Shown here: in pieces, positions 1 through 12,081 of the stretch
Position numbering within the stretch: position 1 is the first letter of the stretch
Layout of the letters: each line of letters opens with the position of its first letter
From: Peromyscus leucopus
Lineage: Eukaryota; Chordata; Mammalia; Rodentia; Cricetidae
Assembly: GCF_004664715.2 (NCBI RefSeq)
Contig: NC_051063.1
Location: 114,252,829-114,316,828, forward strand
Reading direction: 5' to 3'
Length of the DNA stretch: 64,000 bases
The notes under the pieces: generated by a model
Seen by the model: the letters and a program-made list of their open reading frames with translations, nothing else
Told to the model about the DNA's origin: nothing
Databases searched by the model: none
Made by a program: the position numbers and the translations under genes

Positions 1-384
1 GAAACATCCATAACAAAATATTTAAAGACAATACATAATTCCCATTAATCAACATAAAACAAAAACTAGGAAAAGAACAAAATTATATAATTTTCAAGAA
101 AAAGGATGGAATTGGATACCAGCATGTTACACAAAATAAGCCAGACTTGGGGAAGACAAATACTGTCCGTTATCTCTCATATGTGGAGTCTAGCTTTTGA
201 AAAACTAAAACAGGAAAATATAAGGGAGGTGAGTATAAGAGGAAGGTGATGAGAAATTCACAGTAGAGACAAGAGAAAGTAAGAGAGGAAGTGAGTATAA
301 CCAGAGTAAATGGAACACGTGTCCGAAAATGTCATAAGAACTCCCTCTTATTGCAATGCACATATAATAACAATAATAAAATTA

Positions 385-558
385 GGGGCTGAGGAGGTGA
401 TTCAGACATGATCAGAGGTTAAACTGCTCTTGCAGAGAACCTAGGTTTAGTTCCCAGTACCCACATTGGGCAGCTCACAATGACCTGTAACTCTAGCTCC
501 TGGGAATCAGGTATCCCCTTCTGGACTCCACAGGCACCTGCATTCACATGCACAAACC

Positions 559-604
<46 letters not shown>

Positions 605-620
605 TACACTTTAATAAAAG
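385..620 (+). repeat. B2 SINE with CA-rich tail
   Basis: The sequence starts ggggctgagga and follows the B2 plan: a tRNA-like head (cagaggttaaactgctcttg, then ttcccagtacccac), a middle part and an A/T-rich end. A (CA)n run at about 560-598 sits in the tail. The copy is moderately diverged from the B2 pattern as I know it. Confidence 0.85.
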
Positions 621-645
621 TAAACATTTAAATAAGAAACTTGTA

Positions 646-720
646 AAGACTGAGAATGTAGCTAAGTTGCTCTTGCTTCATTTGAGTATGCATACAGCCC
701 CAGGTTCAATCTCTAGTGTG
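646..720 (+). repeat. ID-like SINE remnant
   Basis: The segment gactgagaatgtagctaag through caggttcaatctctagtg matches the ID layout (box A-like, then box B-like ggttcaatc). It is strongly decayed and might instead be a B2 head. Confidence 0.4.
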
Positions 721-980
721 GTCTGGGGCAAGAGGGGTCATAACTCCAAAATACCATCATTTTCTGAAATACTTAGGGCAGGACTTCAATGGGGATGAGG
801 GCAACACAAATCAAATGGGCGATTATTTTAAGTCTAATAACATCACATGTATCAAGGAAAAGGAGCAAAAATATCTCATCACTGTCCTGGGAGCAGAAAG
901 TAGCACCTACCCTAGGAAACCTGAAGATAGACACGGTAGCCCAGTTATTCTATGATTTTGTGTGTTTAATCTGAGAAATT

Positions 981-1082
981 GTCAAAGGTGTCTCAATAAG
1001 GTTTCTTAGCACTTAGGAGACTGAGTAAGAAAAAAGCTTGAGTTTAAGGCTGACTGGGCTCCATGGAGGAAAAAAAAAAAGA
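981..1082 (+). repeat. Old B1-like SINE remnant
   Basis: The order of cttagcacttaggagactgag, a gtttaaggctgactgggct block and a terminal A-run matches B1. Divergence is high, so this is an early or monomeric B1. Confidence 0.5.
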
Positions 1083-2006
1083 AGCATCCTGAACATATAC
1101 CAACAAGGGCGTGAGAAAGCAAACTGTAGAACATGCTTTAATACTATGAAACTACAGGAGAAATCTGTGGACAGAAGCTACTTGGGGCCACAAGTAGAAA
1201 TCTCATAATTATGAACCAAAAAAGGCAAATTGCAAAAGAATAAATGCAGTGTAATAAACATTTAAATGTAGCTTAAAATATGCTAAATAAAGCATATCCT
1301 GTTTATAGATTTACATGTGTAATGACTGCATAATACACACTTAGCTGCTTTTAAATCAATAAATATATAATTCCCAAATGTTAACAGTTTTGTCACTAAA
1401 ACATTTGCCAATATAAATTCTTAATTAGGCTCAGGGGACTAGGTAGCCTTCTCCAGATCACACAAGTCAATTAGAACACAACTGTAAATGGTCATGATAG
1501 CTAAATACAAAGAAGCTAATTTGGAGTCCTTAAAGTTTTTTTTTTCGCTGTACATAGAATAAAAACTAAATGTCAAGCTTAAATGCTGCTTAAACTATCT
1601 TCACATATTTTAAAATGCCACACACACACATTTAAATATAATGCCTATGAAATGGGCCAAACAGGACTGCACAGCAGATTCGCTCAGATTATACCAAATG
1701 ACTTTAGCAAGCCACTTATTCAGGTTATTTTAAACTCACTCTGTTCACCTGTGAAGTCTTACAAACTTCAGTTTCCCTATTTGTCATGTGAACCAGGTTG
1801 GCTATTAAGAAAGTACAAAACTTCTTTTAGCGGGAGAAATCAGTTCAAGAGATCCGTTGTTCAGCATGGTAACTATAGTTAATAGCAATGTGTTGTATTC
1901 TTGAAGATAGATTTTTAAGTGTTCTCACCACAAACAACAATTTCAGAAGTGCTGACCATGATAAAGGTATTTAGTTATACTTTAAAAAAAAAAACTACCA
2001 TAACAC
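1083..2006. other. AT-rich intronic sequence, nothing recognised
   Basis: I see no repeat family I can name and no exon with splice signals. A short open frame at 1583-1882 has no recognisable protein similarity and unbiased codon use. It is probably plain intron. Confidence 0.5.
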
Positions 2007-2090
2007 TCAGCTACTGCTCCAGTGCCATGAGTGCCACCATGCTCCCACAATGCCCCCACCATGATGATAATGAACTAACCCTCTGAAAAT
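2007..2090 (+). repeat. 3' fragment of a MaLR (MT/ORR1-type) LTR
   Basis: The stretch ctcagctactgctccagtg through atgataatgaactaaccctc is the 3' half of the MaLR LTR type seen more completely at 34166-34943 and 39962-40309. It stops where the Fntb pseudogene begins, which suggests the pseudogene landed in or next to it. Confidence 0.6.
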
Positions 2091-3011
2091 TGTGTGTCAG
2101 TCCCTGGAACTGTGTCAAAGTCCAGAAAGTGGCTTTGAAGGCCTTGGGCAGTACCCAGACCTTGCACCTACAGACGCCCTCAGTCAAATGGCATGCATCA
2201 TTGGTACAGAGGAGGCCTACAAAGTCATTAACAGAGATGCTTCTTCAGTATTTGTACTCCCAGAGCAGCCTGATGACTCTTTTCTCATGCACACTGGAAG
2301 TCAGGTGGATGTGAGAAGCACATACTGTGCCATCTCGGTGGTCTCTCTGGCCAACATCATCACTCCATACCTTTCAGAATGTATAGCAAGGTGCTAGAAC
2401 TGGGAAGGAGCCAGCAGGGAGCCAGTGGAGAAGCCCGTGGTGGCTACACCTTCTGTGGTTTGCTGTTCTGGTAATTCTCGAGAAAAGAACGCTCTTCGAA
2501 AAGAACTGATGAGCTTGTTACAATGGGTGACAAGACAACAGATGTAATTTGAAGGGGGTTTTCAAGGCCACAGCAACAAGCTGGTGGACGGCTGCTACTC
2601 CTTCTAGCAGACAGGGCTCCTGCCCCTGCTGCCCCAAGTGCTGCGTGCTCAAGGTGACCCTGTCCTCAGCATGAGCCACTGTATGTTCCCTCAGCAAGTC
2701 CTGTAGGTGTACATCCTGATGTGCTACCAGTACCCAGTTGGGAGTCTGCTGGACAAACCTGGCAAGTCACTTGACTCCTACCATACTTGTTACTGCCTGA
2801 GCATCTTATCCACCACCACCATTTCGGCAAAATGGAATCATGCTGCACGATGTGGTCTGGATGTGCTTGAAAATACTCTGCAGCCCGCTCGCCCTCTGTC
2901 CAATGGGTCCAACTAGGTGATCCAGGCCACCGCACAGTTTCTGCAGAAACCAACCCCAGGCTTCGAGGAGTGTGAAGATGAGGTGACCTTTGATCCTGAC
3001 ATCAACTAGAG
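2091..3011 (+). pseudogene. Fntb: Processed pseudogene of Fntb (farnesyltransferase beta subunit), coding part
   Basis: Translated pieces match the protein farnesyltransferase beta subunit, the zinc-binding subunit that helps attach farnesyl to CaaX proteins. Matches run in order: LELCQSPESGF, GQYPDLAPTDA, CIIGTEEAYKVINR, SFLMHTGSQVDVRS, the Gln-Asn-Trp-Glu region, LLDKPGKS and HTCYCLS, and a C-terminal end near GFEECEDEVTFDPD followed by a stop at about 3009. Many exons are joined without introns, so this is a retrocopy. It starts at roughly one quarter of the protein, so it is 5'-truncated. Stops and frameshifts break it repeatedly, for example a stop after the Cys near 2395 and another in the Ser-Asn-TAG region near 2913. 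It cannot encode an enzyme. Family identity is secure; exact edges are estimates. Confidence 0.9.
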
Positions 3012-3089
3012 GGCCCCATGGCTCTGCTCACCCAACCTCCCCTATCATACAAGGTTTCTCCATTTGTCAAACCAAACAAAGCCTTCAGC
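3012..3089 (+). pseudogene. Fntb: Fntb retrocopy 3' UTR, part 1
   Basis: This lies directly after the Fntb stop and before the LTR insertion. I assign it to the Fntb 3' UTR by position only. Confidence 0.55.
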
Positions 3090-3421
3090 TCTGGGTGTAG
3101 TGGGTAGCCATTCCAACTTGGTTCTGGAAGTTCCAACCCCCATTGAGACTCTGGCAACTGTCACGCCTACGAGGCGGGGCGAGGGGAGGCGCCTGGGGAC
3201 CCGAGAGCTGGATGGGCGAGCGCTCGCTCTGGGCGCTCTCTCGTGCCTGGACGCTGACCAGTGCAGATTGACTGTGTAGAGCTCCGGAGAACACCGTTGG
3301 ACTGCATTACACCTTCCCCAGACCCTGCGACCTACCCATTACTTAATTTGTGAGTTTCGCCATTAAATAAATATCCTTTTAACTACGTGGAGTGGCCAAA
3401 ATAATTTCTCCAATATCTGGG
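3090..3421 (+). mobile_element. Solo LTR (class II ERV-like) inside the Fntb retrocopy
   Basis: The element runs 3096-3415. It is flanked by an exact 6-bp duplication, TCTGGG (3090-3095 and 3416-3421). It starts TGTAGTGGG and ends CCAATA, so the usual terminal CA appears mutated to TA. The centre is GC- and CpG-rich (gcgaggggaggcgcctgggg, gcgagcgctcgctctgggcg), unlike the AT-rich surroundings. A polyadenylation signal (attaaataaatatcc) lies near 3362-3374. There is no internal region, so this is a solo LTR. The family name is not certain. Confidence 0.75.
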
Positions 3422-4137
3422 TTTTGAATACACGGCAGCATGATTTTTTAAATTATTTTCATACCTATCAAACCAGAACTCTGTGAACCTGAGCAGTGGG
3501 GTTGGAGAGCAGTGCATGCTGGGAAGAAGCAACCTCTCCGGGTACCCAGCAGCCTGGCCCACCATGCTGAAATAGGTATCTGTGAGTATGGCAGTAGCCC
3601 AGCCCCTGTTGTGATTCCTGCCTACACATCACCATTTATTCAGTCACCAAATAGGCACCCTCTCAGGGGTAGAAATGTCAGCTCTGTACCAGGGTGGGGC
3701 TGTGGGTCCCGCCAGCATGAGCTGCATGGAAAAGAGTACTAGACTACAGAAGGGCATGCTTCGGGTCGTCTGCTTTTCCCCAGTCAGCTGCAAAGGACCT
3801 CCACTGGGATGGAGGAGAGGGAGAGAGGTCTTACCCCCCTCACACAGGAGAACTGAGCCACACATCTCTCCAAAGGCCATATTTGGTGCAAGCAAAACTT
3901 GTTTTGTCCTAGGTATGATGACTTAAACCCAGATAACCAATCCTGAGTGGAAAACCAACCTCCAAGTCAGCTCTGGGCCAAAGGAAGCAGCTTCTCCCAG
4001 TGCATAACCCCTGCCTCTCCCAATCTATACCAGGAGAGGCCCTCCTGCTCCTCCTCGAGGGGAAAAATGTGGTCAATATGTAAAATAAATGAAAAAATGT
4101 TATTTAAATAAAATAAATTTTTAAAAAACCACAAAAC
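3422..4137 (+). pseudogene. Fntb: Probable Fntb retrocopy 3' UTR, part 2
   Basis: Removing the LTR joins this GC-richer segment to the Fntb stop region. It runs into a tail with aataaa signals near 4085 and 4115 and A-rich sequence, as expected for the end of a retrocopied mRNA. I infer it is the rest of the Fntb 3' UTR. Open frames here on both strands show no similarity I recognise. Confidence 0.5.
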
Positions 4138-5733
4138 TGAAAACAATAAAAAAGTCTCAGTGTTTGCTAATAAAAAAAGATATAAAAAGCAAAAACAAGT
4201 TGTAGTTCTAAATATTTAACCTGAATTTAAAAGTCACAATATCAAACAGTCTAAGGGAATAAATAACTGTAACTAACTAGAAACCGGGAGGTTTGAGTAG
4301 AGTAGCTGAGAAACATTATATGACAGCAGTATCAAATATTAAATACATATCAAATTAAAACTGGAAGATTTAAAAACTGTCTGGAGATACTTTCAAATAT
4401 AACTTAGAGTTGCACAAGCACATAGCCACTCTATTCCTGCTACACTATCTGTCCTAGCTCCATTCCTGTAGCTGGGATCAAATAGCTTAAGACTTCTCTC
4501 ATCTCACAATCCCTGGTTAGAATTCATCACTCTGGGAAAGTAAAGAAAGCAGGAACTTGAGGGAGGAAGTGGTTGTATCACACCCACAGTCAAGAGCAAA
4601 GAGAAATGACTGTATGTGCTTATTTGTTTAATTTCATGCAACTCTTCAGGATGTCCTGCTTAGGGAATTGTGCTGCCCACGGTGGTCTGGGTCTTCCTGC
4701 ATCAAGTAACAGTGAAGACAATCCCCCTCAGGAAAACCTGATCTATATAATTCTTCAGTAATAGTCTCTTCCAGGTGACCCTAGGTTGTATCAAAGTGAC
4801 AGTTAAAACAAACTATTAGTCTATCTCTGTTCACATCCATCTTCAGGCCTATCACATTTTTGTTTCCAAAAACACCTGTCCAGAATTTCTCTCTGCTTGG
4901 AATCCATTTCTCCAAGATTTTCAGGGGCCCTATTTGCCATTTCAGTATCATCTTTGATGTCACTTCTCTGATCTCATCCAAAACAACTCTGTCTTAGTCT
5001 AACAGTGCTGCTTCAACAAAGTATCACAGCTCAATTAACTTACAAATGATAAAAATAGATTTCTCACAAGAGTCTGGGAAGTCAGAGATCAATGCACTGG
5101 TGTCAAGCACCAATATTGTCTTTTATGTTCCCCTGATCAGTTTGCCTTCATAATACTTTTTTCCCTTTACAAATAACTAAATAGTTAAAATGATTTTTTG
5201 TGAAATATCCTAAAGTCATTGTTGAATATGCTATACTTACAGCTTTAGAATTTAAGTTGGTATGATTATTTCATCTGCTCCATTACTTTATGTAAATAAA
5301 GCATATGCAAATGAGAATTTAAACATGAAAACAAGCAGTGTCAGAATTTAGAAGAATTTAATGTTGAAAATGATACAATTTCTTGAATAAGCTACTGACA
5401 TATATAAGTTATATTACATAATTTTATCATTCCTGGAAAAATGCTTCCAGTGTGTTTTATCTTTAGAGAGTCAGGAGATTAATGAACCTCATAAAAATGA
5501 CAAATTATTTCATAGGCACATTTGCAAAATAAACCATTAAAGAGTTTGGCTTTATAAAAAGTTAAGGCTAAATGTGAATAGACAAAATTATGTAAGAATA
5601 CACTTATTCCCCAATGTCGTAGAGAAAACTTTCTAAAAAATGCCAACTATCAAGTAAGAATGGTACAATAAAATATAGTTCTGAATGATACATTCATAAT
5701 CATATTAAATAAACAGATAAGAGTTTACTTATA
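4138..5733. other. AT-rich intronic sequence with one weak ancient-repeat match
   Basis: Most of this stretch is plain AT-rich DNA. Around 4990-5115 the order cttagtct, caacaaagtatcacag, ttctcacaagagtctgggaagtc resembles an old mammal-wide repeat that includes an acaaagtaccacag / ttctcacagttctgg block. I cannot name the family. Confidence 0.4.
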
Positions 5734-5873
5734 GCTAGGCGGTATTGGTGCACGCCTTTAATCCCAGCACTCGGGAGGCAGAGGCAGGCAGATCTCTGTG
5801 AGTTTGAGGCCAGCATGGACTACAGAGTGAGTTCCAGGACAAGCTCCAAAGATGCACAGAGAAACCCTGTCTC

Positions 5874-5905
<32 letters not shown>

Positions 5906-5911
5906 TATATT
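5734..5911 (+). repeat. B1 SINE followed by (AT)n
   Basis: This is a full B1: gctaggcggtattggtgcac, gcctttaatcccagcactcg, the tgagtttgaggccagc block and ccctgtctc, then an A-run. The A-tail continues into an (AT)n run at about 5889-5911. Confidence 0.92.
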
Positions 5912-6734
5912 ATTTATGAATTTTGTAAGAAATTCTCACAAATCTATTTTTTAAAATCTGGTAGAATAATAGAGAAGAAATCTAGCTGATTCTTCACAGT
6001 CATTATTATCATTATACAAATGGATAATAACATACACAGATTTTTAGTCTTGTTAATTGTTGAAGTGATACAAACTAAAATTTAAAAACTATTTACCTAC
6101 TAGCTTGACAAAAATGCTAACAATAAGGTTTTTGACAAAGACGTGAAGCTATGTGGAATTGCAGCTGCCAGGAGCTTAAGTTGACATGAATGATTTAGAA
6201 GCATTTTAGCAATGCCTAAGTGAGAGGATGACATTTTCTAAAGCCAAGCAAGTCATCTCCTAGAAATATACCAAAGGGAAAAAATACAAGGAACTTTCCA
6301 GAAGAGAAGAGGACTTGGGGAGGAGAAACCTCATCCAAAGGTAAACAAGGCCGCCCTGATAAGAGAGGGGTGTCCTACTTTCAGGGCAATATCACCACCT
6401 ACATAAGTCCTCAATAAAGGACTTTTGCATTCAGACATCAATAAAGAAAAGGGGGAAAAAAGAACAATCATGGCCATAGATCTAAGAACTCTGGGATACC
6501 ATAAAGAGGCCAAACCCAATAACCCACAGGAGAGAAGAAGGAATTAAAATAAAAACCAAAGGAACAGAGAATCTACCCACTGAAATAAAAGAAGAAAACT
6601 TCCCAAATATAGAGAGGAGTGACACCCAAATACAAGAAGCATTTAGTCCCCAAAATCAATATAAAATAATACATTATAATCAAGATGTCAGACATAAAAG
6701 AAATAAAAAGAATGAAATGCTTCAAAGAGGACCA

Positions 6735-6924
6735 TCAAGAAGGCTCAGCAGACCAGCATGTAAAGGCACTTACTGCACAGTTTGATGAGCTGTGATCAAT
6801 CCTTGACTCACGTGGTTGAATGAGAAAACTAACTCCTGCAAACTGCCCTCTGGCACTGTGGCGTGCATACTGTAGCACACACAAATAAATTAATTAAAGT
6901 ATCTATAAGGTAAAAAAAAAAAAA
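6735..6924 (+). repeat. B3-like SINE
   Basis: The blocks aaggctcagcagaccagc, gtaaaggcacttactgcac and actaactcctgcaaactgcc fit a B2-superfamily (B3-type) element. It ends in an aaataaattaattaaag tail plus an A-run. It is nested in L1. Confidence 0.65.
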
Positions 6925-7826
6925 CTACAAGGAAACACACCAACCCATCTACAAGGGCAAACACATCAAAAGAATATCAAATGTGTCACTCATGATGCTA
7001 AAATCCAGGAAAGTGAAGAATAGTATATTTTAAGCCTTGGAAATAAGTAACTGTCAACCACGAATGATATATCCTGCAAACTTGTCTTTAATTTGATGGT
7101 GAAATAAGGACAAACTAAAAAAAAAGACAAGAACAAACTAAGACATTCATGATCACCAAGCCAATTCTGCCCAAGTTAAAAGAAACAATCTCAACCATAC
7201 AAGCACAGAAAAAAAAGTATTTGATGAGAGGAGTAGATCAAGAAAAAAACTGAGAACTAGTTTATCGTGTCAACACAGTAAACATGTAAACACCTAATAC
7301 TAATGCAGAAGGAAGAAAACTATACACAGAAATCCAGCTAACCAGAAAGCAATCAACAAAATTATGAGAATTGATAACATATCACAGTAACAACCTTAAG
7401 CATAAATGACTTCTTGAAATCCATTTAAAAATGCAGAGTGCCTGAATTGAAAAGCAAGATCACATTACCACCTCACTAGTAAAAGACACACACAGACAAA
7501 AAAAAAAAAATCAAAGAATGGAGGTCAATCTACACGGAAAAAAAATTGAAGGAGAGACTAGAAGATGGAAAGATCCCCTACACTCATAGATTGGAGAGTC
7601 AATACTGAAAACCAGCTGTGTTACCAATAAGAATCATCAAAATTCCAATGGCAGCTTTCACAGAACTAGAAAAAAAGTCCTAAAGTTAATATGGAAGCAC
7701 AAACAACCTCTATAGCCTTAACAATCATAAATAGGAAGAGCAATACCAGAAGCATCATATCATCTGGACTCTGTGCATACTGAAGAGCCACAGTAGCAAA
7801 GGCAGCATGGTGCTGGAACAGAAGCA

Positions 7827-8104
7827 AGAATTTAAAGCAATCAGGGCTGGAAAGATGGCTCAGCAGTTAAGAGCACTGGCTGCTGTTCCAGAGGACACAG
7901 GTTCAATTCCCAGCACACACACATGGCACCACACAATTGTCTGTAACTGCTATTCCAGGGGATCCAATGCCCTCACACAGACATACATGCAGGCAAAACA
8001 CCAATGAGCATACAATAAAAAAGAAAGAAAGAAGAAAAAGAAAAACAAATTGCATAAAAAAAATAATAAAAGCTTTCAAAAAAGAAAAAAGAATTTAGAG
8101 CAAT
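7827..8104 (+). repeat. B2 SINE with target-site duplication
   Basis: The element runs 7842-8089 and starts with cagggctggaaagatggctc. It is flanked by agaatttaaagcaat (7827-7841) and agaatttagagcaat (8090-8104), a 15-bp duplication with one mismatch. It splits an L1 ORF2 remnant. The tail is (GAAA)-rich. Confidence 0.88.
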
Positions 8105-8490
8105 GAAATAGAACAGAGGATCCAGAAATAAACCCACACATCTACACCTATGTAATCTCTGATAATGACATCAAAGCTCTACACTGGGGTTGGGGGGAGC
8201 CAATTACAACAAAATGGTGTTGGGAAAACTGGACAAGCACATGTAAGAAAGAAAGCTAGATCCATACAGTTTCTTGTACAAAATAATCGATTCAAACTAG
8301 AGTAAGATCCTTATTGCAAGACCTAAAATTCTGAAAGTGCCAAAGGAAAATAGACAAGACACTTCACGATGGCAGCACAGGCGAGGACTTTCTGAAAAGG
8401 GTCCTAGGCTAGTGCACAGAATGCTTCCTTGACCACACAGTTAGGTTCTCAACTCTGCTTCAGCAAAGAATTAAGTGGAAATAGGAATCA

Positions 8491-10044
8491 AAATGCACTT
8501 GGGAGTAGTTAGTCATTATAGTTGACTAAAAACATGTTTGCTGAAGTTGGCTGTAAAGAGAATAAAGTTCTTAGTTTAGAACATGCATTGAGATACTTAA
8601 ATTTGTACTTGACGGTCTTGTGGTAAGTATAGATTCCTTTAGATGTTGTGTTTATAAATAGCAAAAATAATAGGTCATGATTGGTTATACACAGAGAATA
8701 TAACCATATCGTACCTATCACACCTTAACACTAAATAATAGCTACATTATTGCTGCAGTCAAAAGCAAACAAAGCTATCAGACAAGCACGGCATTGCCAC
8801 TGACTGTATGTTATAATGCATGGCCTTCTCCTATTAGAGCAGGCATGTAATAGCCACTATTATCTTAAAGACATTATGTGGCATCAGTCTACTGGTGTTT
8901 TCCAGAGCTACTGTAACTGCCACCCACAGTCTCTCAGTCCTCAACCTCTTTTCATTTCAATATCTAATTATTTTCATTCACACAGTATCTCATATATTCT
9001 ATTGACACTTGAAATCATTCCATTTTTCACTCTCTTTTCCATTTGCCCAGAATCACTTGTAATTCTAACCTGGTGCTTTTACTATGGCAACATGATGTAA
9101 TTTACCCATATCTTTGATATCAAAGTCTGGGTTCCAGCATCTAAGTCACTAAAGAATATTACAAAGAAGCAAGCTAAGACTAGTTGATTCCTGTCAGGAA
9201 GCCATTAAACTTTTAAGACTGACTCCTTTTTAGACAGTGTATCAAGTGAAATGCCACTGTTGCAAAACACACAGCATATATGGGTCAGAGATATTTTCTC
9301 CACACAGGCAGAAAAGTCATAGAACTATGGCAGGAAACAAATTCTCACCAGCTCAAGCACAGGTTTTGCTTAAAAATAAGATCACTTTTGTTATTGTCCG
9401 TTCATTAGAACAATGTTGGAATTACTCTTGTTCTTACACAGCTACATACCACCACCACCGTGAACCTAGTGCCTAATGACTTACCGTCTCTACAGACCCT
9501 AGGTCCATTCCTTGGAATTTTATAGAAAATAACTAAATATACAAAGGTTAAAAATTGCTGTGGGTAATAATGGAAATTTCTGTTTTCTTTTACTACTAAT
9601 GCAAGACCCAAAAAGCCCATGTTCATTGAGAAATGACAATGATTCCCTTGTGTATCTGTTTCCTCTTTTCCCATCTCTTCCTCATTTGTTCCTCTTTTTT
9701 CCATCCCAGAGGGAAAAAATCCATAAAAGAAATAGTAGCCTAAGAGTGAAGTAAGGGAAGAAAATTAATCTGCAACAACTATACTAGGCTAAGACAGTAA
9801 AAGCCATCCACCCATCAAGGCATGCCCTTTTGTCAAAACTCTAATATACCCACCATTATACATGTTTGAAATTTTTATCTCCCTTAAATTCCTCATACAT
9901 CCTCAAATTAAATGTCTCAAATTGATTTCACTGATTTTAATAAGATACCCTACATCCGCTCATTTCTCTGCACAGCCATCATCTAGGAGATGTTACCACG
10001 TGTGATCTGTATGACTTGATTGCTTCATAATTAGTATGGCAGTA
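8491..10044. other. AT-rich intronic sequence, nothing recognised
   Basis: No repeat family or exon is recognisable. Short open frames here lack protein similarity. Confidence 0.5.
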
Positions 10045-10250
10045 CATTTCAATTGTTGGCTTGATTGGATTAAATTAACACATAGGGCACTAGTAAGGCA
10101 TACTTTTGTATGTGTCTATGATGGAGCTTCCAGAAAGAATTAACTGGGAAAGTCGGGTCCACTCTAACTACGAGAGGCACCTCACATGGCTTCTTATTGG
10201 GTATTTGATCATAGCAATAAGAAAAATAATAAATGTAAGTCATCACCATG
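10045..10250 (+). repeat. Rodent interspersed repeat, family unsure
   Basis: The order attgttggcttgattggatt, gggcactagtaaggc and ccagaaagaattaactggg matches a common rodent medium-reiterated repeat type with ttaacttgac / ggattaactg blocks. I cannot name the family with confidence. Confidence 0.4.
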
Positions 10251-10299
10251 ACTCTGTCTACTCACCCCACTATAGCTCATTTCACACATTCCAGTCATA

Positions 10300-10558
10300 C
10301 TCACTAACCAGCTATGGAATCAGCCGCAGTGTTTGCCACACGATAAACAGATTAAATACAGTGGTGCATATGCACGATGGAGTTTTACTCAGCCATAAAA
10401 AGAATAAATTACTCTAAAAAATAGCTCCAACTGGAGACTGTCATATTAAGTGAAATAAGTCAGAATCAGAAAGACTAATATCAGCTGTTTCTCTCATTTG
10501 TGTATCCTAGATATTATATAGACTCAAGAAACCAATCCTCTTTTAAGACTAATTTTCC
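10300..10558 (+). repeat. L1 3' fragment (end of ORF2)
   Basis: The text gatggagttttactcagcca, then taagtgaaataagtcagaatc and tgtttctctcatttgtgtat, is typical of the L1 ORF2 3' end. It is truncated and directly abuts the GATA array. Confidence 0.75.
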
Positions 10559-10559
10559 A

Positions 10560-10615
10560 TAGATAGATAGATTGATAGATAGATAGATAGATAGATAGAT
10601 GATAGATAGATAGAT

Positions 10616-10664
<49 letters not shown>

Positions 10665-10674
10665 GCAGACAGAT

Positions 10675-10726
<52 letters not shown>
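10560..10726 (+). repeat. (GATA)n microsatellite
   Basis: About 40 GATA units are interrupted by a few variants (gattgata, gatgata, gcagacaga). Long open frames on the minus strand here, encoding repeated Tyr-Leu-Ser-Ile, are a by-product of the 4-base repeat. Confidence 0.98.
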
Positions 10727-11224
10727 TACACACCCTGATAATACAAGTAAGACAGAGTAATGGGAAGGAAAAAGGAATGGTAGAGGAGTGAACACATTCA
10801 AAGCACATGATATACTTGTGCACAAATGTCTTTATAAAACCTATCGCAATACACATTAAATGTATGCAAGTAAATGTTTTTATTAAAAACAAAGCAATCT
10901 TCACTTGTTTGATGTGTCTGTTTATTCTTCTTTGAATGATATAGATTATAAAGCTGAAAACACAGGAACAGAAATAATCATACTTCATTAAAATGAACTG
11001 TGAAGTCATTAATAGGTATAAGACTTTCCACTTTTAGAAACAGCCCATAAACAAAGCATCGTTTAGCGATGCTTACAAAATAAGATGCAAAAATGTTGTT
11101 ATCAAATAAAGATAAAGGTGACAGAAGCTAAGTGATTGATGAGAAATCTTGAGAGGAGAAAAACTTCAAGGGACATATCTTCACCTTGCAGAAAAGGAAG
11201 TTAAGACGTGGTGGTATTTGAGCA
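10727..11224. other. AT-rich sequence, possibly L1 3' tail at its start
   Basis: The first 70 bases (cctgataatacaagtaagac, gggaaggaaaaaggaatgg) may be L1 3' UTR continuing past the GATA array. The rest is unassigned. Confidence 0.4.
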
Positions 11225-11990
11225 ATATGGTTATATGGTTTTATTAGTTTTTTATTAATGTATACAGTAATGGGTTTCAATATGGTATTTTCATACACAC
11301 TTCGTTGTTATTGTTCATCTTCTCCCATTCCCTCCCCTGCCTTTCTTCTCCCTTCCTGTTCCTTCTACTGGTTCCTGGGTCTCTTTCCCCTCTGTACTCA
11401 TGTCCCATTATATTCTCTTACTCTCTCTTTTTTTCCTTTTTCTTTTTCTCTTCTTCAAACCTCCTATAGAACTCTCTCTCCCTACCGTGGCACCATTTCT
11501 AGTTTCATGACTTATACACACACAACATAAATGTGTGTGTATATGTATATATATATATACATATATATGTATATATATATATATATATTCTACATATGAA
11601 GAGAAATATAGTATATGCCTTTCTGATCTAAGATAATTTGATTTTGACAATTTTTAGTTCCATCATTTTCCTGAAAATGTCATGATTTCATCCTTTTTAT
11701 GACTAAATAAAATGTTGTTAGACACACATGTCACATTTTCTTTATCCATGTATATGTTGGTGGATAGCTATACTAGTTTAATTCATAGTTCTGGTGACTA
11801 TCAGACCGATAAACTGGATGTACAAGTATCTCTGGAATAAGACTTAGAATCCTTTGGGTATATACTCTGGTGTGGGTGCTTGCTGTTTGAGAATGATCCA
11901 TACTGATTTTCACAGAGACTGCACCAGTTTACACTCACACAAACAACTTTCTGTGCATCAAAGTTTAGAGGGGAAATTTGAATGTAGGAG
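11225..11990 (-). repeat. L1 3' end, minus strand, with (TATA)n
   Basis: Read on the minus strand this is the L1 ORF2 end and 3' UTR. On the plus strand it shows tttcaatatggtattttcat, gaatcctttgggtatatac and ccatactgattttcacag. A TA/TATA-rich microsatellite occupies about 11533-11589. The frames are broken. Confidence 0.7.
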
Positions 11991-12081
11991 GCAAGCACTC
12001 TATTACAGAGGTATCACCAGTCAAGAAGCTTTTCAAGTTGAGCTAAGTAGAGTGTCTTAGCCCTGTCTGCATTTTGAAGGT

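Larger units (their letters stand above)
6240..8490 (+). repeat. Old L1 remnants interrupted by two SINEs
   Basis: From about 6560 the text resembles the L1 region upstream of and within ORF1. From about 7540 to 7840 and 8090 to 8490 it resembles the 3' half of ORF2 (ctagaagatggaaagatccc, aaaattccaatggcagc, caatgaaatagaacagagga, gctgggaaaactgg-like blocks). All frames are broken. Divergence is high, so this is an old L1. The 5' limit is vague. Confidence 0.65.

Noticed and set aside
2091..3011. Fntb as a functional gene
   Set aside because: Introns are absent, the 5' quarter is missing and several stops and frameshifts break the frame.
10514..11009. Long minus-strand open frames rich in Tyr-Leu-Ser-Ile
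   Set aside because: They are translations of the GATA microsatellite; no start context, splice signal or non-repeat similarity.
11055..11080. Short inverted repeat agcatcg ... cgatgct
   Set aside because: Arms of only about 9 bases; expected by chance in 64 kb.
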